A program made the position numbers and the translations under genes. A DNA stretch of 64,000 nucleotides from Chloroflexota bacterium (GTDB lineage Bacteria; Chloroflexota; Ktedonobacteria; Ktedonobacterales; JADMIN01): positions 186,001 through 250,000 of the forward strand of contig JAJPKE010000015.1 in NCBI GenBank assembly GCA_021323855.1, read 5' to 3'. The notes beneath the pieces were generated by a model. That model searched no databases, was not told where the DNA came from, and saw only the letters and a program-made list of their open reading frames with translations. Shown one piece after another: positions 42,853-52,984 of this stretch; position 1 is the stretch's first letter, and each line of letters starts with the position of its first letter.

Positions 42853-43932
42853 ATGTCTGGTCCCGTGTATCCCAACAATCCCAACAATCCCAACAATCCC
42901 AACAACATACCCTCAAACACGCCAAACAACATACCGCCAAATAATCCAAATAATCAGTATAATCCCTTCAATAGACCATCTGAGAACGCTCAACCGCCTT
43001 CTTATAATCTTACATCACCATCACCACAATCGCCTGAGCAGACAACGATGCCGGCGAGCGGCTGGCCCTATCCGCAACAGCCGGTCGCAGGCGCGTCTGC
43101 CGTTCCACAAGGCGCAGCTTCGGTTCAGCCGCAACGCCAGACGCCGCTGCGCAATAATCGCCGCTTCACGCTCACGCTCGTGCTGATCGCGCTGGTCTTT
43201 GTGTTGTTGATAGGCGGTTTACTCTTTGCCGGCTATCAGACGGCGCAGGCGGAATTACGGCCTGCGCAGGCGGCGCAGACCTTTTGCGATGACTTGCAGG
43301 CGCAAAATTATACGGCTGCCTATGCGCTGCTCTCCTCCGGCTACCAATCCTCTGTGACGCGCGATCAGTTCATCCAATCCAGCACGCTGCAAAATAAGGT
43401 GGATGGCAAAATCAAGGGATGTCCCACGGCGAGTGGTAACGTCATTGATCTTTCCTTCAGCGCGCCCAAAGATCATGTGGCGTTTCTGGTGACGATCCTG
43501 CGCAACAAGTCCTTCAGCGGCCATATCGCGCTGGTTCAGCAGGGCGGCGTCTGGAAAGTGGATGCCATTGAGCAATCGCTGGCAGGCACCAACCTCGGAC
43601 CGCTGCTGGTGGCCAATACCTTCTGCTCAGCCATTAGCAAAGGCGACTATGCGGCGGCCTACGCCACGCTTTCGAGCCGCCAGCAGAGCCTCGCCACCGA
43701 GCAACAGTTTGCCCAGCAGTTCGGCTCGGCTTTTGGCGGGGCAGTCAAACTCAGCAGTTGCACGATGAACTACACCACCTATGCTGTGCAGGCGACCGCA
43801 GCAAGTGTGACGACCACGCTGAACCTGACAATTGCCTCGCAGACCACCAATGTTGCCACAACCTTCACCTTCCGGCTGGAAAACGGCCAGTGGAAACTCG
43901 ATGAATTCACACCACAGACGCCAGCGAGTTGA
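42853..43932 (+). CDS. Envelope protein with PNN repeats and two NTF2-like domains
   Basis: 359 residues. The N-terminus is a Pro/Asn repeat (PNNPNNPNN...) encoded by a 9-bp tandem repeat, followed by a Gln/Pro cytosolic stretch, a membrane helix (FTLTLVLIALVFVLLIGGLLFAGY, about 99-122) and two related external domains of about 110 residues. Each starts like AQTFCDDLQAQNYTAAYALLSSGYQS or ANTFCSAISKGDYAAAYATLSSRQQS and ends with a W(K)xD strand, the DUF4878/NTF2-like pattern. Function unknown. Start ATG follows aaggataagga. Confidence 0.8.
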   Translation: MSGPVYPNNPNNPNNPNNIPSNTPNNIPPNNPNNQYNPFNRPSENAQPPSYNLTSPSPQSPEQTTMPASGWPYPQQPVAGASAVPQGAASVQPQRQTPLRNNRRFTLTLVLIALVFVLLIGGLLFAGYQTAQAELRPAQAAQTFCDDLQAQNYTAAYALLSSGYQSSVTRDQFIQSSTLQNKVDGKIKGCPTASGNVIDLSFSAPKDHVAFLVTILRNKSFSGHIALVQQGGVWKVDAIEQSLAGTNLGPLLVANTFCSAISKGDYAAAYATLSSRQQSLATEQQFAQQFGSAFGGAVKLSSCTMNYTTYAVQATAASVTTTLNLTIASQTTNVATTFTFRLENGQWKLDEFTPQTPAS

Positions 43933-44112
43933 TCGAAATCAACGAAAATTGACGACTGCATACGGGTATGCTATAACCCCCATATGCCGAGGGCGGGCGA
44001 AGCTCTGCAAGCGCCATGCGGTCGCTGCCTGACCGTAGAGACACAGCCGGTCTCCGCTTCGCACCAGCGGCGCGGTTTTTTTTGAGTGCCAGACAGAAGC
44101 GAGGATGCTCCG

Positions 44113-44859
44113 ATGGTTCTGTATCGCCTCAAGCAACTCCTGCAATCCGTTTCCCGCGCGTTTGCGCGTTTCATTGCCCGGCTCCGGTCAGCATTTCAAT
44201 CACTGGATGGCGCAGCTCTGGAACAGGAATCTGCGCATTCTCGCCAGCATACGGCGACCATTATCTCGTCTGCTACGTCGGGTGGGTTGGCTTCTGGCCG
44301 CTGGCTGGATGATACGCATCGCCTGCGGCCTCATTTGACGGCCACTTCACAGGGATGGAGTGTGCGTGATGCGGCGAATACCGCTGCTCCTCAGCCAGCG
44401 CCTTCCAACGCCGCCAATAGCGCACCGCTCACCTCATCACCCTCTATGTTTACCCCCTCACCCGCGCCTGCCTCGCGTCCGCTTGATGCCTCGCGCGAGC
44501 CGACCAGACCATTGCCGCCGCGCCAGCCGCCCGAACCCTCAACTCCGGCTGCTGTGCCATCATCAGTGCCACCACAGCCTATCACGCCCTCGTCGTGGTC
44601 CCCCGCCGTGGAGGAAGAACTGCGCGATGTCGAGAGCCGCCGTCGTCTCCTTGCGCTCAGATACCTCGTGCGCGTCGGCGTCTACAACGAAGGGTTCGTG
44701 GCGGGCGATACGCCCGATCAATATCAGCGCAGCCTGGGATTGGGGGAATCACCCTGGCAGCTTGATGACCAGGATGATGTTGAAGACTTCGATAATGGTA
44801 ATGGTCATGATTCTCATGAGCGCGGCGATGCTCATAACGATGACACGCCATACGCCTGA
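44113..44859 (+). CDS. Pro-rich protein with conserved ends, unknown function
   Basis: 248 residues from ATG 44113 (gcgagg upstream). A basic amphipathic N-terminus (VLYRLKQLLQSVSRAFARFIARLRSAF) may touch membranes; the centre (90-165) is Pro/Ser/Ala-rich and disordered; a helical block EEELRDVESRRRLLALRYLVRVGVYNEGF follows and the end is acidic, Asp/His/Asn-rich. No family was recognised. The last 28 bp overlap the convergent FAD monooxygenase gene. Confidence 0.65.
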   Translation: MVLYRLKQLLQSVSRAFARFIARLRSAFQSLDGAALEQESAHSRQHTATIISSATSGGLASGRWLDDTHRLRPHLTATSQGWSVRDAANTAAPQPAPSNAANSAPLTSSPSMFTPSPAPASRPLDASREPTRPLPPRQPPEPSTPAAVPSSVPPQPITPSSWSPAVEEELRDVESRRRLLALRYLVRVGVYNEGFVAGDTPDQYQRSLGLGESPWQLDDQDDVEDFDNGNGHDSHERGDAHNDDTPYA

Positions 44860-46079
44860 TTGGTGGGTTGCTCAACCAGATAGCGGCTGTACTCTTTAAG
44901 CGTGATGGCGTTCGCCACTTTCTGAAAGCCGGAGGCGATGAGTCCCTTCCAGGGCATATAGGGAAGCATCCGCCACATCTGGTTGTATGACCAAACTTGA
45001 AAATTGGACTTCGGTAGGAGAAACCCCAGTGCGCCATTCACCTGCTTCTGCGCCAGATTCACATACGCGCGCAGCTCGCTCTCATAGCGGGCAAAAGCTG
45101 TGCGATGATCGCCCTCCGCCGCTGCTAGTTCTCCGGCCAGCACATATGCCCCTACTAGCGCCAGGCTGGTGCCCATGCCTGTCATTGGCGAGGGACAATA
45201 GCCTGCGTCTCCCAACAGCGCCACTCGCCCGTTTGACCAGTGATCCATCTTGATCTGTGCGACTCTATCAAAGTAGAAGTCCGGCGCTTCACGCATGGCT
45301 TCGAGCATGTGGGGCACCTCCCATCCAGCGCCGGCAAACGCCTGTGCTACGATCTGTTGCTGCTCGCTGATATTGTGCCGGTCGTAGCCGAGCTGTGGCG
45401 AGGCAAAGTAGAACATGGCCCTGGCCTCATGGATTCCGCGCATAGGGTAAAGGGCCGCCGTTCCACCCGGCATCCGATACATCTGCTCCCATCCGTCGAG
45501 ATTGAGATTGGTATGGGCGGCGAAAATCGAGACATAGCAACCGAGATCGCGGGTAAACTGCGCCTCGTCACCAAATGCCAATCGGCGCACAGTGGAGTGT
45601 AACCCGTCAGCGCCGACGACAAGATCGAAAGTCTGCGGCGCGCCGCGCTCGAAGCTGACGCTAAAGCCATCTTCGCCCTGCGAAAGCGCCGTGATGGAGT
45701 CGTTGAAACGATACGCGCTGTCATTTTTGGTGGCGTCATAGAGAATGCGCACCAGGTCGCCGCGCTGTATCTCGATATCTGCGATCAGCCCACCGGAATC
45801 GCCCAGGAGATCGGCGCTCATCGCTGCGATGCGCTTGCCCTCGCTGTTGACGATATACATGCCCTTTGCGCCGGTGTGCGCACGCCGGATATCCGCCATC
45901 AGACTCATACGTTCTGCGACCTGCCGCGCAGCGCCACGCAGATCAATTGCCTGGCCGCCGCCACGCGGCGCGGGCGCGCGCTCTACGATGGTGGGCTGGA
46001 AACCGTAGCGGCGTAGCCAGTACGCCAGGGCTGGGCCAGCGATGCTGGCGCCGGAAATCAGAATGGTACGGTTTTTCAT
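44832..46079 (-). CDS. FAD-dependent monooxygenase
   Basis: 415 residues of the PHBH/TetX-like class A flavin monooxygenase fold: ILISGASIAGPALAYWLRRYGF (FAD-binding GxSxAG variant of GxGxxG), LVVGADGLHSTVRRLAFG (DG motif) and RVALLGDAGYCPSPMTGMGTSLALVGAYVLAGEL (GD motif). Such enzymes hydroxylate aromatics or inactivate drugs. The start at ATG 46079 follows gaggag. It is divergent from a TetR gene and separated by multiple operator-like sites, so drug- or substrate-induced expression is likely. Confidence 0.92.
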   Translation of the reverse strand: MKNRTILISGASIAGPALAYWLRRYGFQPTIVERAPAPRGGGQAIDLRGAARQVAERMSLMADIRRAHTGAKGMYIVNSEGKRIAAMSADLLGDSGGLIADIEIQRGDLVRILYDATKNDSAYRFNDSITALSQGEDGFSVSFERGAPQTFDLVVGADGLHSTVRRLAFGDEAQFTRDLGCYVSIFAAHTNLNLDGWEQMYRMPGGTAALYPMRGIHEARAMFYFASPQLGYDRHNISEQQQIVAQAFAGAGWEVPHMLEAMREAPDFYFDRVAQIKMDHWSNGRVALLGDAGYCPSPMTGMGTSLALVGAYVLAGELAAAEGDHRTAFARYESELRAYVNLAQKQVNGALGFLLPKSNFQVWSYNQMWRMLPYMPWKGLIASGFQKVANAITLKEYSRYLVEQPTNQAYGVSSL

Positions 46080-46140
46080 CGGGATTGCTCCTCGCTCTGC
46101 GATGAAGGCTGGAGTATTCTCAATTAGCTCCAACCATCTG

Positions 46141-46249
46141 GACGTTTGTGTCAGACATATGTATTATACATATGTACAAGACAAATGTCTAGATCGAATC
46201 GTGTGAATTTTAGACATTTGTATAAAGCAGATGTGCTAGACGTTTGTAT
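46141..46249. promoter_or_regulatory. Operator cluster between FAD monooxygenase and TetR genes
   Basis: A perfect inverted repeat with 10-bp arms ACATATGTAT/ATACATATGT around one base lies at 46155-46175. Nearby are AGACAAATGTCT (near 46179-46190) and two direct copies of TAGAC(A/G)TTTGTAT at 46211-46223 and 46237-46249; a related GACGTTTGTGT starts at 46141. These AT-rich sites fill the divergent promoter region, fitting binding by the adjacent TetR protein and autorepression. Confidence 0.75.
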
Positions 46250-46272
46250 GAGTTTGAGTTAGGATAGGTACT

Positions 46273-46908
46273 ATGGGAAATCGTGAAGATTTGCTTGCTG
46301 GCGCCAAACGCTGCCTCTATGAGAAAGGGTACGCGCGCACGACTGCGCGTGATATCGCAGCGGCTTCTGGGGTGAGCCTGGCCGCCATCGGCTATCATTT
46401 CGGCTCGATGGAGGCGCTGCTGAATGCTGCGCTAATCGAGGCTATTGGCGACTGGGGCGATGAGATTGGTCGTGTCCTGGCCGCTGAGGGTGGCGTGCCT
46501 TTCGATCCTGCCGCCGACCCGATAGAGCGCTTTGCGGCAATCTGGACGCGCGTTATCGAGTCGTTTGCCACGCACCGGCAACTTTTGGTCGCCTCCTTCG
46601 AGTTCTTCACCCAGCTCGACCGTGCGCCAGATGTGCGCCGGGCACTTGCGGAAGCCTTTCAGCAAGGGCGGCTGGGGCTAGCGGAGTTGTTCCAGGGGAT
46701 TGATAGCACGAAGGATGAACATACCGCCTGGATGGTCGGCTCATTCTATCAAGCGCTGATGACCGGCCTCATCGCGCAATGGCTTGCCGAGCCAGACCGT
46801 GTGCCCTCTGGCCACAATCTGGCAGACGCGCTACGCATTATCATATCAAGGACGGAACAAGCCGCGCAGCCATCAAAAGGAGATGAGGCCGCTGACATGG
46901 ATGAGTGA
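46273..46908 (+). CDS. TetR-family transcriptional regulator
   Basis: 211 residues. The N-terminal HTH (GAKRCLYEKGYARTTARDIAAASGVSLAAIGYHFGSMEALLNAAL) is typical of TetR; the C-terminal region is an all-helical ligand-binding domain. It is divergent from the FAD monooxygenase gene and almost surely controls it through the sites at 46141-46249. The ligand is unknown. ATG 46273 has aggatagg upstream. Confidence 0.94.
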   Translation: MGNREDLLAGAKRCLYEKGYARTTARDIAAASGVSLAAIGYHFGSMEALLNAALIEAIGDWGDEIGRVLAAEGGVPFDPAADPIERFAAIWTRVIESFATHRQLLVASFEFFTQLDRAPDVRRALAEAFQQGRLGLAELFQGIDSTKDEHTAWMVGSFYQALMTGLIAQWLAEPDRVPSGHNLADALRIIISRTEQAAQPSKGDEAADMDE

Positions 46909-46943
46909 GGAAACCGTACAGGCTACGGCTGGCGCATAAAAAG

Positions 46944-46979
46944 CCCCTCTCCCTGCTGGGAGAGGGGTAGGGGTGAGGA
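46944..46979. repeat. GC-rich dispersed palindrome, copy 5
   Basis: cccctctccctgctgggagagggg followed by taggggtgagg, between convergent tetR and L,D-transpeptidase genes and ending 4 bp before the latter's stop. Same family as 15339; likely terminator. Confidence 0.75.
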
Positions 46980-46982
46980 CCA

Positions 46983-49097
46983 CTAATAGACGATGATCGG
47001 AATCCCTGGGTATGAGAAGGCGTAGACCTTGCCCATATCGCCGTTCGCATAGTGGAAGTTGATGCAACCGTGCGAACCGCCGTTGAACGCTTCGGGATCA
47101 TAGTGCGGCAGGTTGGTGAGGTAGCCCATCTCTGTGGCGTCACGCCACCAGCCGTCGTGTATGTAGTAGCCGTAGAGCGAATAGCTGAAGGAGTAGTGAA
47201 CCGGCGTCGGCGCATACCAGAAGGGCGAACCTTTTGGATCGCTCGACTTGAAGATGTCGCCTCCCGGTGGCCCCTTCAGCGGAGGCAACGCGCAATGGAT
47301 GCCCGGCACCGAAGGTTTATCCGGGCTGCCGGTCGTCACGTCGAACGCCTCTGGTTTGCCATCAGGGCCGACCACCAGTTTGCCATGGTCGAAGAGGCGT
47401 GCCTTCTGCTCGCGCAGCGAAACGACGATCACTTTGGTATTCTGAAGCCCGTAATAATCTATCAGGTTAAGGTCGGTCTGGTGCGCCGTCATGGACCATG
47501 CCTTCCGGGCGGCATCATTGGTGGGCATCTGCGCCAGGTTCGTAATCATCGCCGAGAGGTTATGGATGAACATCTGGGCTTCGTTCTCGACGGCCTGATA
47601 ATCTGCCAGTGACTCGTCGTGTGAGACGTAACTCTCGCGATACGCGGCCTGATCGTAGCGGACCATCGCATCCTGGATGCCTACGGTGTCGCGTGGGTCA
47701 TAGCGCAGGTTGTCGTCAGCATACTCATAGGCGTTCGGCGTCTTGTAGAGAACGCCCTCGAAGGTGACGTTAGTCGTCGTAGACTGCCCCTGATTAACCA
47801 ATGCCTGAAGCGTGGTGGTGATGTCATAATACCCTTCCACCTTCAGCAGATCAAAGGTCATATCCTGCTCTTGCTGCTGTACCTTCTTTTCCAGCGCCGC
47901 GTAGTCACTGGAGGTCTGCGCAGCGGCAAGCGTCTGAGAGTCCTGCGCCGCCTCCTGCGCATACTTCGGATTCGCCTTGAAATCCGGCACATTGGGATAG
48001 AAGTCCTCCGGCGGTCCATAGCCATTGGAACTGTTGGTCAGCGCCCACACCGTGTTATAGTCCGGCACATCACGGTTTTTCGCCCGGTGGCTTGCGAGAT
48101 AGGCATTGTTCGCCTGAATATCACTCTGATAGGTGTTCACCTGGTTCTGGAAGCGCGACACCACTGCGACCACCTGTGCCTGCGCCAGCACCGCCGGGTC
48201 AGACTCTGCCGTCAACGTCATAATCTGCGCCTGAAGTTGGGTGCCGAGCGTCGTGAAGTCACCAGCGGTTTGCCCGGACCTGAACGCCGTGAGATCCTGC
48301 GATGGCCAGGACGAGAAATAGTAGTTCTCGGTCTGCGGCTGTGGTGTTACCATGATGGGATTCGTCGCCCCGATGGGATAGTCATTCTGCGCGCTCCAGA
48401 ACTCCGAGGGGACGATGCCATACGAGGCGATTTCTCCGCCTTCCGTTGCGCACTCCAGCACATGCGACGGTCCCCCACTCCCTGCCAGGTCTGTCGTTAT
48501 CGTATTCACCAGTCTGGTGAGCGTCTGAATCTGTTGATAGTCCGGCTGAAGTTGGTTGACGGCGGCCAGTTGGTTGAGAACATAGTTATCAACGGCAAAA
48601 TAGTCTTTGGTCGTTTTTGCAGTGGCGAGTTGCTGCTGCGCCGTCGGCACAGAGGGATCGAAGTTCTTGGCGGCTGTGACGATATCGGCAGTGTTCGCCT
48701 TCTCCGCCGCAGCAAGCGCCGTCTGGAGCGATTGCAGATCAGTCTGCGCCTGCGCTTTCGCCTGATCGGGTGACAAATTTTCCAGCGCGACGACCTGATT
48801 ATACAGCTTGGTGTAGCCATTTGCGGCTGCCTGATATGCGCTATCGGTTCCGCTCAGTGTGCCTGCCGCCAGCACATTCTCCTGCGATATGATGGACGCC
48901 AGCCGCTGCCCAGGAACGCCCGCCGCGCTGGCCTTATGAAGCTCAGTATCGAGCTGGGCCTTGTTCTGGCTTGCCGCCGTTTTCGCGTCTGGCCCACAGG
49001 CTGAGATGAGCATGGCGACCACAGAGAGCAAGAGAAAGAGCGCCATGACGAATCGCTTGCGCGAGCCAGTGGACGCCCGCCCCATAGGAAATCCCAT
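46983..49097 (-). CDS. L,D-transpeptidase (YkuD) lipoprotein
   Basis: 704 residues from ATG 49097, with ggagg upstream. The N-terminus has a basic start, a hydrophobic core (FVMALFLLLSVVAMLIS) and a lipobox LISAC, so it is predicted as a lipoprotein. A long helical region of Ala/Gln repeats (about 40-500) serves as a stalk. The C-terminal YkuD domain (KVIVVSLREQKARLFDHGKLV...PSVPGIHCALPP...YSLYGYYIHD) ends with GGSHGCINFHYANGDM carrying the catalytic Cys about 26 residues from the end. Such enzymes make 3-3 peptidoglycan links. Confidence 0.92.
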   Translation of the reverse strand: MGFPMGRASTGSRKRFVMALFLLLSVVAMLISACGPDAKTAASQNKAQLDTELHKASAAGVPGQRLASIISQENVLAAGTLSGTDSAYQAAANGYTKLYNQVVALENLSPDQAKAQAQTDLQSLQTALAAAEKANTADIVTAAKNFDPSVPTAQQQLATAKTTKDYFAVDNYVLNQLAAVNQLQPDYQQIQTLTRLVNTITTDLAGSGGPSHVLECATEGGEIASYGIVPSEFWSAQNDYPIGATNPIMVTPQPQTENYYFSSWPSQDLTAFRSGQTAGDFTTLGTQLQAQIMTLTAESDPAVLAQAQVVAVVSRFQNQVNTYQSDIQANNAYLASHRAKNRDVPDYNTVWALTNSSNGYGPPEDFYPNVPDFKANPKYAQEAAQDSQTLAAAQTSSDYAALEKKVQQQEQDMTFDLLKVEGYYDITTTLQALVNQGQSTTTNVTFEGVLYKTPNAYEYADDNLRYDPRDTVGIQDAMVRYDQAAYRESYVSHDESLADYQAVENEAQMFIHNLSAMITNLAQMPTNDAARKAWSMTAHQTDLNLIDYYGLQNTKVIVVSLREQKARLFDHGKLVVGPDGKPEAFDVTTGSPDKPSVPGIHCALPPLKGPPGGDIFKSSDPKGSPFWYAPTPVHYSFSYSLYGYYIHDGWWRDATEMGYLTNLPHYDPEAFNGGSHGCINFHYANGDMGKVYAFSYPGIPIIVY

Positions 49098-49465
49098 CTT
49101 AACCACATCCTCCGACAACGTTCGCTCCCTACGAGACGACTAACATGACAATAAGTGCCCACGCGAGCAACGTCCATCACTTCGAGTATCTAGTACGCGC
49201 GCGTGCTACAAAAGATTCCATAAGCTATGACGCGCGGGATACCAGTGCCGTATACAGTGCATACCATACGGCGTGCAAAACCTGTTTCCCGCAACGTCTT
49301 TGCCAACTTGCGCATCGCGGCTGGGTATGTTGTTTGCCATCTCCCGTGAGGAAAGCGAGCAGGAGGTGGCGTCCCCAAAAGTCAGATTGGCAAGATTAGT
49401 ACCTGCGAGGTGGAGAGGGCGCTGCGCCTGATACAATCTGTCCGTGTTCACTAGAGCGAGCGATG
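49098..49465. other. Intergenic region upstream of the L,D-transpeptidase
   Basis: About 370 bp between the stop of uvrA (leftward) and the start of the transpeptidase gene (leftward), so it serves as the latter's promoter region and the former's end. An imperfect inverted repeat around gtgccgtatac...gcataccatacggcgtgc (49247-49277) is visible. No gene was supported. Confidence 0.4.
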
Positions 49466-52400
49466 TTAGCGTGTCACCGGCGCCTGATGCAGCACCCGCG
49501 CCAGGAATTGCCCGGTGTAGGAGATGGGCATATCCGCCACCTGCTCCGGCGTACCCTCGGCGATCACCTGGCCGCCTCGGTCGCCGCCCTCCGGACCCAG
49601 GTCTATCACCCAATCGGCGGACTTGATGACATCCAGGTTGTGTTCGATCACCACCACGGTATTGCCCGCATCCACCAATCGCTGCAACACTTGAAGCAGC
49701 CGTTCGACATCGGCAAAGTGCAGGCCAGTCGTCGGCTCATCCAGAATATAGAGCGTGCGGCCAGTTGCCCGGCGAGAGAGTTCCGTCGCCAGCTTGATGC
49801 GCTGCGCCTCGCCGCCGGAGAGCGTCGTAGCGGGCTGCCCTAGCTTGATGTAGCCCAGGCCGACGGCGTTGAGCGTGCCCAGCTTGTTTGCCAGCGAGGG
49901 TACCGCCTCGAAGAAGCGCATCGCCTCCTCCACTGTCATATCCAACACATCGGCGATGGTCTTGCCCTTATAGTGAATCTCCAACGCCTCACGGTTATAG
50001 CGTTTGCCCTTGCAGGCTTCGCAGGGCACATAGACATCCGGCAGAAAGTTCATCTCGATGGTGAGCATGCCTTCGCCCTTGCAGACCTCGCAGCGCCCAC
50101 CCTTGATATTGAATGAGAAGCGCCCCGGCTGGTAGCCGCGTAGCCGGCTCTCCGGCACCTGCGCGAAGAGTTCGCGGATCGGCGTGAACGCGCCGGTGTA
50201 GGTGGCGGGATTCGAGCGCGGCGTGCGGCCAATCGGCGACTGGTCAATGTCAATCACCTTGTCCAGCGCCTCGATGCCCTCTATCGCGTCGAAGTCACCG
50301 GGGCGGGTATGCGCACGGTTGAGCTTACTCGCCAGCGCCTTATAGAGAATCTCATTGATGAGCGAACTCTTGCCCGAACCGGAGACGCCGGTGACGACCA
50401 CCAGCTTCCCCAGCGGAATCGTCACGTCAATAGCTTTCAGGTTGTTCTCGCGTGCGCCACGAATCACCAGGTCGCGTCCGTTGCCTGTGCGCCGCTGCTC
50501 CGGCACCGGAATGTGGAGCTTGCCCGCAAGAAATTGCCCGGTCAGCGATTTGGGGTTGGCGAGGATGGCATCTAGATCGCCCTCGGCCACTACGTAGCCG
50601 CCATGCTCACCCGCGCCTGGGCCAATATCTATGATATGGTCAGAGGCGCGCATCGTGTCTTCGTCGTGTTCTACCACCAGCAACGTATTGCCCAGGTCGC
50701 GCAGGTGCAGCAATGTCTGAATCAGGCGCGCGTTGTCGCGCTGGTGCAGGCCAATGCTTGGCTCGTCCAGAATGTAGAGGACGCCCATCAGGCTGGAACC
50801 AATCTGCGTCGCCAGGCGGATGCGCTGCGCCTCGCCACCCGAAAGTGTCGTCGCAGAGCGGTTGATCGAGAGGTAGTCCAACCCGACATCTACCAGGAAG
50901 CCCAGCCGTGCGCGAATCTCCTTGAGAATCTGGCGTGCGATGATCTGCTCGCGCTCCGTCAGTTGCGGCACCTGCGCAACGTCTTCCGCATCGCCGTCAG
51001 TATCCTCGGCTCTCAAGAGCCGGAGTACGCCACGGTCGGACTGAAGTCCGTTCTGCTCTGCGCGTTGGCCCTGCTCGAACTTCAGTCCATCGTCTGTGCG
51101 CCGGCTGTTTACAGCCGCGTCCTTTGTGTCATGCTTGCCATTCTTGCCGCTATTGCGATTTTTGTTTGCTCCATTGACGCCGACATCCACGTTCCCGCGC
51201 ATAGGGTCGGGGGTGGGCGCCAGCGCCTCGAAAAAGCGCAGCGCATTGACAATCGAGAGCCTGCCAACCTCGACGATGTTGCGGTCGCCTACCGTCACGG
51301 CGAGAGACTCTTTGCGCAGCCGCGCGCCCTGGCAGAGCGGGCAGGGACGCGCCGACATGTACTGTTCGATGTCTTCGCGCCCGCTCTCGGATGCCTCTCT
51401 GTAGCGCCGTTCCAGGTTGGGGATTACGCCCTCGAAGGTCGTTTCATGCTGGCGGCGCGTGCCCTGGCGATTGCGATAGTAGAACGAGACCTCATCCGGC
51501 GTGCCATGCAAGATGACATCGCGCGCTTCATCGCTGAGGTCCTTCCAGGGCGTATCCAGGCTGAAGTTGAAGCGGCGCGCCACCGCACCCAGCAAGGTCG
51601 TATACCACTGGCTGGCGCTGGCGAAACGGCTCCACGGCGCAATTGCTCCCTCATTGATGCTGAGGTCTGGATTGGTGACGATCAGATCTTCATCTATCTC
51701 TAGTTTGGTGCCCAGGCCGGTACATTCCGGGCAGGCGCCTTTGGGATTGTTGAAGCTGAAGCTGCGCGGCTCGATCTCTTCCAGGCTGATGCCACAATAG
51801 ACGCAGGCGAAATGCTCTGAATAGAGCCGCTCCTCACCACCAATGATCGAGACGAGGACGATGCCGCCGCCCAGCTTGAGCGTTGTCTCCACTGAATCGG
51901 CGATGCGCGCACGCTGGCTCGTTTCGGGGTTGGCGTGCGTCTCAGTTGCCGTCGCAGTGGTATAGGCCGCCGGTCGCTCGGCCACCAGCCGTAAGCCGGA
52001 GCCTGTTTCGCTTGTCGTCTCAGCCTCGGGCGTGGCATGGCGAATCACCAGCCGGTCTACCACCACCTCGATGGTGTGCTGCTTATACTTGTCCAGCTCG
52101 ATGGTCTCGCTGAGGTCGCGCACCTCACCATCCACACGCACGCGCACATAGCCGGCGCGACGCATATCCTCGAAGATGTTCTTGTATTCGCCCTTGCGCG
52201 CCCGCACCAGCGGCGCCAGCAGCATCAGCCGTGTGCCATCGGGGAGATTGGTCACGGCATCTACGATCTGCTCGACCGATTGCTGGCTCACTTCGCGCCC
52301 GCATTGTGGGCAGTGGGGATGTCCGACGCGCGCATAGAGCAGGCGCATATAGTCGTATATCTCGGTGACGGTGCCCACTGTCGAACGCGGATTGTGCGAG

Positions 52401-52675
52401 GTGCTTTTCTGGTCAATCGAAATAGCGGGCGAGAGGCCGTCTATATGGTCCACATCCGGCTTATCCATCTGCCCCAGGAATTGCCGGGCATAGGAGGAAA
52501 GCGACTCGACATAGCGCCGTTGTCCTTCGGCGAAAATCGTGTCGAAAGCCAGGCTGCTTTTGCCTGAGCCGGAAAGCCCGGTGATGACGACGAGTTTATC
52601 ACGAGGTATGACGACATCAATGTTTTTGAGATTATGTTCGCGTGCGCCACGCACGACGATCCGGTCTTGTGGCAT
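49466..52675 (-). CDS. uvrA: Excinuclease ABC subunit A with repeat-derived insertion
   Basis: 1069 residues versus about 940-960 typically. Damage-recognition ATPase of nucleotide excision repair: Walker [15 protein letters not shown] and [14 protein letters not shown], signatures [15 protein letters not shown] and [15 protein letters not shown], and the zinc module CEVCKGEGM...[10 protein letters not shown]. Residues about 484-567, between NALRFFE and [13 protein letters not shown], are an extra Asn/Gly/Arg/Asp-rich stretch not in normal UvrA; its DNA contains two dispersed repeats. The start at 52675 gives the family N-terminus [21 protein letters not shown]; upstream in-frame starts at 52714 and beyond are possible. 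Confidence 0.95.
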   Translation of the reverse strand: MPQDRIVVRGAREHNLKNIDVVIPRDKLVVITGLSGSGKSSLAFDTIFAEGQRRYVESLSSYARQFLGQMDKPDVDHIDGLSPAISIDQKSTSHNPRSTVGTVTEIYDYMRLLYARVGHPHCPQCGREVSQQSVEQIVDAVTNLPDGTRLMLLAPLVRARKGEYKNIFEDMRRAGYVRVRVDGEVRDLSETIELDKYKQHTIEVVVDRLVIRHATPEAETTSETGSGLRLVAERPAAYTTATATETHANPETSQRARIADSVETTLKLGGGIVLVSIIGGEERLYSEHFACVYCGISLEEIEPRSFSFNNPKGACPECTGLGTKLEIDEDLIVTNPDLSINEGAIAPWSRFASASQWYTTLLGAVARRFNFSLDTPWKDLSDEARDVILHGTPDEVSFYYRNRQGTRRQHETTFEGVIPNLERRYREASESGREDIEQYMSARPCPLCQGARLRKESLAVTVGDRNIVEVGRLSIVNALRFFEALAPTPDPMRGNVDVGVNGANKNRNSGKNGKHDTKDAAVNSRRTDDGLKFEQGQRAEQNGLQSDRGVLRLLRAEDTDGDAEDVAQVPQLTEREQIIARQILKEIRARLGFLVDVGLDYLSINRSATTLSGGEAQRIRLATQIGSSLMGVLYILDEPSIGLHQRDNARLIQTLLHLRDLGNTLLVVEHDEDTMRASDHIIDIGPGAGEHGGYVVAEGDLDAILANPKSLTGQFLAGKLHIPVPEQRRTGNGRDLVIRGARENNLKAIDVTIPLGKLVVVTGVSGSGKSSLINEILYKALASKLNRAHTRPGDFDAIEGIEALDKVIDIDQSPIGRTPRSNPATYTGAFTPIRELFAQVPESRLRGYQPGRFSFNIKGGRCEVCKGEGMLTIEMNFLPDVYVPCEACKGKRYNREALEIHYKGKTIADVLDMTVEEAMRFFEAVPSLANKLGTLNAVGLGYIKLGQPATTLSGGEAQRIKLATELSRRATGRTLYILDEPTTGLHFADVERLLQVLQRLVDAGNTVVVIEHNLDVIKSADWVIDLGPEGGDRGGQVIAEGTPEQVADMPISYTGQFLARVLHQAPVTR
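51008..51119. repeat. Triple-hairpin dispersed repeat inside uvrA
   Basis: Three palindromes in order: GGCTCTCAAGAGCC, CGGACTGAAGTCCG and GGCTGTTTACAGCC followed by gcg, spaced as in the copies at 52785 and 57203. Here the element is read in frame as part of the UvrA insertion (about residues 518-555). Confidence 0.8.
51191..51217. repeat. Fragment of the GC-rich palindrome family inside uvrA
   Basis: gttcccgcgcatagggtcgggggtggg matches one flank of the intergenic palindromes (e.g. 58645). It encodes TPDPMRGN in UvrA, comparable to the TPGPSPVRG read from the copy in the DUF2851 gene. Confidence 0.55.
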
Positions 52676-52984
52676 GAGATCAACCCGGTTATCCACGGAA
52701 AGAGCGCACTCCATCACTCCTGGTGGGGGTATGCGGAGCGCGCAGGGATGTGTGTAGCTGTATCTATGAATACAACGGCTAACTCGCGGCTGTAAACAGC
52801 CTGCGCACACTAAGAACTGGCTGAAGCCGATTCTCGTGCGACGGCACTTGAGTGCCGCGATTATTGCCGTTCTGTATGGTTGGGTCCGAAAACAGTGACT
52901 CACCTGTAGTATAGAACGCTTGTCCCATACATGTCAAGCTGAAGCGGACCAATGGCAGGCGCAACATGGCCCTTGATATGAGGA
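52676..52984. other. Intergenic region upstream of uvrA
   Basis: About 309 bp between two leftward genes. It contains the triple-hairpin repeat at 52785-52859. The uvrA promoter is expected here; no SOS box could be assigned with confidence. Confidence 0.45.
52785..52859. repeat. Triple-hairpin dispersed repeat upstream of uvrA
   Basis: CGCGGCTGTAAACAGCC, then GGCTGAAGCC, then GGCACTTGAGTGCC-gcg: three short palindromes with spacers of about 15 bp. Short version (75 bp) of the family present at 51008 and 57203. Confidence 0.8.

Noticed and set aside
47871..48773. 300-codon + strand frame opposite the L,D-transpeptidase
   Set aside because: Leu/Arg/His-rich antisense shadow of a coherent lipoprotein gene.
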